In this document: positions 23,513 through 26,578 of the stretch, in pieces
How the letters are laid out: each line of letters starts with the position of its first letter
How positions within the stretch are numbered: the stretch's first letter is position 1
NCBI GenBank assembly: GCA_031254795.1
Contig: JAIRTS010000123.1
Location: 1-26,578, forward strand
DNA: 26,578 nucleotides
Source: Treponema sp.
Lineage (GTDB): Bacteria; Spirochaetota; Spirochaetia; Treponematales; Breznakiellaceae
Direction of reading: 5' to 3'
The notes under the pieces: model-generated
Told to the model about the DNA's origin: nothing
The model's database searches: none
Seen by the model: only the letters and a program-made list of their open reading frames with translations
Program-made: the position numbers and the translations under genes

Positions 23513-24103
23513 GTGAAACATATTTTGACGCTTGTTTCTGGGAACGGGTCGAATTTGCAGGCGCTTATTGACGCGGAAAGGCAAGATGGGCTTGGAAATG
23601 GAGTGATTGCCGCAGTTGTCTCGGATAAACCCAATGCTTTCGCCCTTGAACGGGCGAAAAACGCCGGAATTCCCGCGTTTACCATTCTTCCTGACAAAAA
23701 CCTTCCCAAACAGGCGCGACGGCTGGAGCTATCCAACCGGATTTTGGCGAAAGCCCTTGAATTGCGGATCGATTTCATCGTATGCGCGGGTTTTTTGTCG
23801 ATTTTGAGTGGGGATATTATCGCCGTATACGCATCCAGAATGATCAACATACACCCCAGCCTTCTTCCCAAATTCGGAGGTCAGGGCATGTACGGCGAAA
23901 ACGTGCATCGCGCCGTACTTGACGCGGGGGAGCGAGAGTCCGGTTGCACCGTGCATTTTGTCGACGTAGGCGCCGATACGGGGCAAATCATCCTGCAACG
24001 CGCGGTACCCGTGCTTTCCAGCGACACGCCGGAAACGCTTGCGGAACGGATACACGTTCAGGAACACGCCGCCATTGTCGAGGCGGTGCGGAGAATGATA
24101 TAG
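23513..24103 (+). CDS. purN: Phosphoribosylglycinamide formyltransferase
   Basis: PurN transfers a formyl group from 10-formyl-THF to GAR. The phosphate-binding SGNGSNLQAL is near the N-terminus. The catalytic region reads MINIHPSLLPKFGGQGMYG, with its Asn and His, and the catalytic Asp follows in VDVGADTGQIILQ. I chose the GTG at 23513 because VKHILTLVSGNGSNLQAL is the normal N-terminus and GGA lies upstream; the frame is open further back, but only inside the purM coding region. The 196-residue product has the usual length. It converges on the XRE gene with only 16 bp between the ends. Confidence 0.92.
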   Translation: MKHILTLVSGNGSNLQALIDAERQDGLGNGVIAAVVSDKPNAFALERAKNAGIPAFTILPDKNLPKQARRLELSNRILAKALELRIDFIVCAGFLSILSGDIIAVYASRMINIHPSLLPKFGGQGMYGENVHRAVLDAGERESGCTVHFVDVGADTGQIILQRAVPVLSSDTPETLAERIHVQEHAAIVEAVRRMI

Positions 24104-24119
24104 GCGCCAGCGCCGCTTG

Positions 24120-24488
24120 TCATTCAGCGGTTTTGTCCGCGCTGGCCGGCGGCGGCGTCAGTCTCGCCGATTCATTTCCGTACCGCTGTTGCAACTCATG
24201 CGCCATCTTCTGGAGAGAATCAGAAAAATCAATGAGGTACGGATCGGCGTTCGCGGACAGATTGCCTCCGTTTTCAGATATAAAAAAACAGTACGGCGCG
24301 ATGTCAAGAGCGGAAATAAGTTTGTCAAAGCTCTCGGATGAAAGCCATTTGTCGCCTTTTTCGATGTCGTTGATGAAATTATGCGTCAACCCTGTTGCCA
24401 TGGACAATTGAAGCTGAGATAAACCTCGTTGTAAGCGTATGCGCTTTAAGTTCTTGCCAAATAATCGACGTATTCCAGCTCCCGCCAT
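24120..24488 (-). CDS. XRE-family HTH regulator
   Basis: A 122-residue protein with a Cro/C1-type helix-turn-helix at about 11-68: GKNLKRIRLQRGLSQLQLS, the recognition helix HNFINDIEKG, and a last helix in SFDKLISALDIAPYCFF. The C-terminal half is short, helical and polar with no recognisable ligand domain. GAGG lies about 8 nt before the ATG. It is a single gene next to metY and convergent to purN. Target unknown; it could be a stand-alone repressor, and no toxin partner is adjacent. Confidence 0.85.
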   Translation of the reverse strand: MAGAGIRRLFGKNLKRIRLQRGLSQLQLSMATGLTHNFINDIEKGDKWLSSESFDKLISALDIAPYCFFISENGGNLSANADPYLIDFSDSLQKMAHELQQRYGNESARLTPPPASADKTAE

Positions 24489-24500
24489 ATAAGCCGCCTC

Positions 24501-24529
24501 TATATAAAAAATGACAATACTATTATCAA
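24501..24529 (-). promoter_or_regulatory. Promoter of the XRE gene
   Basis: On the minus strand TTGATA (24529-24524) and TATATA (24506-24501) are 17 bp apart. Transcription would begin about 6 nt before the ATG, giving a very short leader that contains little of the GAGG site. Confidence 0.45.
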
Positions 24530-24601
24530 AATTTTATATAGAAGGCTCAAATAACTGTGAGTGTAAAATATGTCGCTGTCAGTTTTTTTCTGGTTGCTTT
24601 C

Positions 24602-25894
24602 TCACTTTCCGAACGCTTGATCAAGATCGGCGATAATATCTTTGATGTTCTCAATGCCGATGGAAAGACGGATGGTGTTCTGTTTAATGCCCTGTTCGGC
24701 TAATTCAACTTCGTTCAATTCGGAGTGGGTGGTGGTCGCCGGATGGATGACTAGGGATTTCACATCAGCGACATTGGCGAGCAACGAGAAAATTTGGAGC
24801 CGGTCAATGAACTCATGGGCTTCTTTTTGGCCGCCCTTGATCTCAAAGGTGAAAATTGAACCCGCGCCGTTTGGAAAATATTTTTTGTACAGGGCGTGGC
24901 TCGGATCATCCGGAAGGGATGGATGATGGATTTTTTCAACCTTGGGCTGAGTTTTGAGATATTCGATCACCTTGAGCGTATTCTGGACGTGGCGCTCTAC
25001 GCGCAAAGAGAGCGTTTCAATGCCCTGTAAAATAAGGAAGGCGTTGAGTGGCGCGATGGCGGCGCCGGTGTCCCGCAACAGCAGGGCGCGGATGCTGGTG
25101 ACAAACGCCGCAGGCCCTACAACTTTGGCGAAAGAAACGCCGTGGTAGCTTGGATTCGGGTCTACAAGCTGTGGAAATTTGCCGCTCGCTACCCAGTCAA
25201 ATCTACCACTTTCTACGACAAGTCCGCCCAGCGTGACGCCGTGTCCGCCGAGGAACTTGGTCGCTGAGAGTACCACGATGTCTGCGCCGAGTTCAAATGG
25301 CCGGAGCAGGTACGGCGTGGTGAAAGTGTCGTCCACCACAAGCGGGATTTTGTTCGCGTGGGCGATTTTTGCAAGCCCCTCAATATCAATGATGTTTGAA
25401 TGGGGGTTGCCTAGGGTTTCGATGAAGATCGCTTTGGTGTTTGATTTGATCGCCTTTTCAAATTCCGCCAAGTCAGGCTCCACAAAGGTGGCGGAGACTC
25501 CGTACTTGGACAGGGTATGTTCCAGGAGATTGTACGTGCCGCCGTAAATGGTCTTCGCGGACACGATGTGATCGCCGGCGCGAGCGAGGGTCAGGAAAGT
25601 GTAGGTGATGGCCGCAGCGCCTGACGCCACAGCCAAAGCCGCAGATCCGCCTTCCAGCGCGGCGACACGCGCCTCAAGTACGCCTTGGGTAGGGTTGGTC
25701 AGTCTGGCGTAGATGTTGCCCGCGTCGGTTAAGTTGAACCGCGCGGCCGCGTGAGCTGCGTTGTGGAACACATAGGATGTGGTCTGATAAATGGGAACCG
25801 CACGGGCGTCGGTCGCGAGATCCGCGTTTTCCTGCCCGATATGCAGTTGTTTGGTTTCAAAGCCCCATTGCTCAATGTTGGTTTTGGTTGCCAT
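24602..25894 (-). CDS. metY: O-acetylhomoserine sulfhydrylase (MetY-type PLP enzyme)
   Basis: A 430-residue member of the Cys/Met metabolism PLP family. The N-terminus GFETKQLHIGQ, VPIYQTTSYVF, YARLTNPTQGVLEARVAALEGG and the PLP-lysine motif SATKFLGGHG are typical of the MetY branch, which makes homocysteine from O-acetylhomoserine and sulfide. Length (about 430, against 380-400 for MetB/MetC) and GGLVVESGRFDW also favour MetY. A methionine gamma-lyase is less likely. GAGGAG lies upstream of the ATG. A perfect consensus promoter and an operator-like repeat set precede it, suggesting tight regulation by sulfur or methionine supply. Confidence 0.93.
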   Translation of the reverse strand: MATKTNIEQWGFETKQLHIGQENADLATDARAVPIYQTTSYVFHNAAHAAARFNLTDAGNIYARLTNPTQGVLEARVAALEGGSAALAVASGAAAITYTFLTLARAGDHIVSAKTIYGGTYNLLEHTLSKYGVSATFVEPDLAEFEKAIKSNTKAIFIETLGNPHSNIIDIEGLAKIAHANKIPLVVDDTFTTPYLLRPFELGADIVVLSATKFLGGHGVTLGGLVVESGRFDWVASGKFPQLVDPNPSYHGVSFAKVVGPAAFVTSIRALLLRDTGAAIAPLNAFLILQGIETLSLRVERHVQNTLKVIEYLKTQPKVEKIHHPSLPDDPSHALYKKYFPNGAGSIFTFEIKGGQKEAHEFIDRLQIFSLLANVADVKSLVIHPATTTHSELNEVELAEQGIKQNTIRLSIGIENIKDIIADLDQAFGK

Positions 25895-25914
25895 GATGGT
25901 CTCCTCAAAGTATA

Positions 25915-25940
25915 AACATATAATATGTTATAAAACATAT
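25915..25940. promoter_or_regulatory. Three alternating 7-bp repeats in the metY leader
   Basis: AACATAT (25915-25921), ATATGTT (25923-25929) and AACATAT (25934-25940) are copies of one 7-mer in alternating orientation. The middle copy forms a perfect palindrome with either neighbour. They lie just downstream of the metY -10, where a bound repressor would block transcription. In RNA the pairings would be mutually exclusive but A/U-only and weak apart from one G-C. Confidence 0.6.
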
Positions 25941-25953
25941 AATAATACTATGA

Positions 25954-25982
25954 ATTATACCATCTTATTGTACTTCTGTCAA
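25954..25982 (-). promoter_or_regulatory. metY promoter, perfect consensus
   Basis: On the minus strand TTGACA (25982-25977), exactly 17 bp, and TATAAT (25959-25954) preceded by TGG, an extended -10. This is an exact sigma-70 consensus promoter. Transcription would start near 25947, giving a leader of about 53 nt that contains the 7-bp repeat set and the GAGGAG ribosome site. Confidence 0.85.
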
Positions 25983-25999
25983 TACTGTTATGTAAAAAA

Positions 26000-26539
26000 T
26001 CAAAAATTCGTCAAATAGCAAATGCCGAGCGCCAAAAGCGCTTTGAGGTGATCTGAATCGGTTTGTTTGAAAGATGCCAGTTGGCTGCCGTACCACCAGA
26101 AAAGCCCCATCTGGGTGTCAATACGGAACGTGTACTCGGTGAAATCCTCTTTATGACTCTGTATGCCGAAGAAAAGGTATGCCAATTCGTCGAGAATGCC
26201 ATTGAAATCTTTCAATGCTTTTTGGTAATCGCCTTTTTCAATTTGCTCAATAAAATCCGGCGTCCGATCCTGCAATTTTTCCTTGCGGAGTTCGTCCGCT
26301 TTTTCCACCCAAGTTTTCTGGATCAGGATGTTCAGATTGCTCTGAAAATGCGCCAAGCGTTTGTGAATTTCCGTGGTGTCTGTTATCGCAAGAAAGCGTT
26401 TATAATCGTTTCCTATCCCTAAAACATGAGCGAACTGGTCAACCGTTTCAAGAGATGAATTTTCCAGAAACAAAGCCGCCGCAATTTCTTGATACTCTTC
26501 TGGAATGGCGCTATTTATATGAAGAGAAGCACTACGCAT
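26000..26539 (-). CDS. Hypothetical protein
   Basis: A 179-residue soluble protein I do not recognise. It looks mostly helical, with a charged middle (WVEKADELRKEKLQDRTPDF) and a C-terminal part rich in aromatic residues (FFGIQS, LFWWYGSQLASF). There is no signal peptide, membrane segment or known motif. I chose the ATG at 26539 because TTGACA (26573-26568) and a TAGTTT (26550-26545) lie 17 bp apart directly before it; an ATG 8 codons earlier would fall in that promoter. No Shine-Dalgarno is visible. It ends 105 bp before metY and in the same direction. Confidence 0.65.
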   Translation of the reverse strand: MRSASLHINSAIPEEYQEIAAALFLENSSLETVDQFAHVLGIGNDYKRFLAITDTTEIHKRLAHFQSNLNILIQKTWVEKADELRKEKLQDRTPDFIEQIEKGDYQKALKDFNGILDELAYLFFGIQSHKEDFTEYTFRIDTQMGLFWWYGSQLASFKQTDSDHLKALLALGICYLTNF

Positions 26540-26544
26540 ACTGT

Positions 26545-26573
26545 AAACTAGATCAAAACACAAAAAGTGTCAA
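26545..26573 (-). promoter_or_regulatory. Promoter of the hypothetical gene
   Basis: A perfect TTGACA (26573-26568) lies 17 bp from TAGTTT (26550-26545), a weak -10 (3/6). The -10 ends 5 nt before the ATG at 26539, close to the leaderless geometry seen at other genes of the window. Confidence 0.45.
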
Positions 26574-26578
26574 GGCGG

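Noticed and set aside
24103..24114. Terminator between purN and the XRE gene
   Set aside because: GGCG/CGCC gives only a 4-bp stem and no T-run follows in either direction.
25909..25914. TATACT as the metY -10
   Set aside because: It would place the start within the ribosome site and has no -35, whereas a perfect promoter lies at 25954-25982.
25895..25953. Riboswitch in the metY leader
   Set aside because: The leader is only about 53 nt, and its pairing is short and A/U-rich, too small for a SAM or cobalamin riboswitch.

Overview
The window looks like chromosomal DNA of a spirochaete, most likely a free-living or gut-associated Treponema. This rests on the dnaA-dnaN-recF-DUF721 order, treponeme-like DnaA and RecF sequences, an Rnf-type gene set and histidine and purine biosynthesis genes. 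Base composition is near 50% GC, with AT-rich promoters. Genus is an inference; no 16S or tRNA gene is present.

Region 1 (1-5153, + strand) is the replication-origin neighbourhood: dnaA (5' end cut by the window edge), an intergenic oriC-like segment (DnaA box, GC-rich step, six DnaA-trio triplets, AT-rich stretch), dnaN, recF, a DciA-like DUF721 gene and a YdjM-like membrane protein. Region 2 (5162-7300, +) is a hisG-hisB-hisH operon with a leaderless start. From 7301 to 8004 there is no convincing gene.

Region 3 (8005-9890, -) is a beta-CASP metallo-beta-lactamase gene coupled to an Rrf2 regulator. Region 4 (9891-10627) is the strangest part: a 223-bp array of about ten imperfect palindromes with a 22-23 bp period, abutting a frameshifted DUF4469-like gene remnant.

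Region 5 (10628-21132, -) is a tight ten-gene block: GH1 beta-glucosidase, divergent PAP2-like protein, a 543-residue membrane protein of unknown function, rnfC, rnfD, an rnfG-position gene, rnfE, rnfA, a GH57-like protein and a GT4 glycosyltransferase. The Rnf-like genes form a translationally coupled chain, but the set has no adjacent rnfB and lacks several cofactor-binding motifs. The GH57-like protein appears to lack both catalytic residues. The block could encode a repurposed or decaying complex alongside sugar metabolism.

Region 6 (21240-26539) holds a secreted CAP-domain protein (-), divergent purM-purN (+), an XRE regulator (-), metY with a perfect consensus promoter and an operator-like repeat set (-), and an unrecognised gene (-).

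Four genes (hisG, the beta-CASP gene, the GH1 gene, purM) share one promoter geometry: the -10 hexamer ends exactly 6 nt before the ATG and no Shine-Dalgarno is visible, which predicts leaderless mRNAs.
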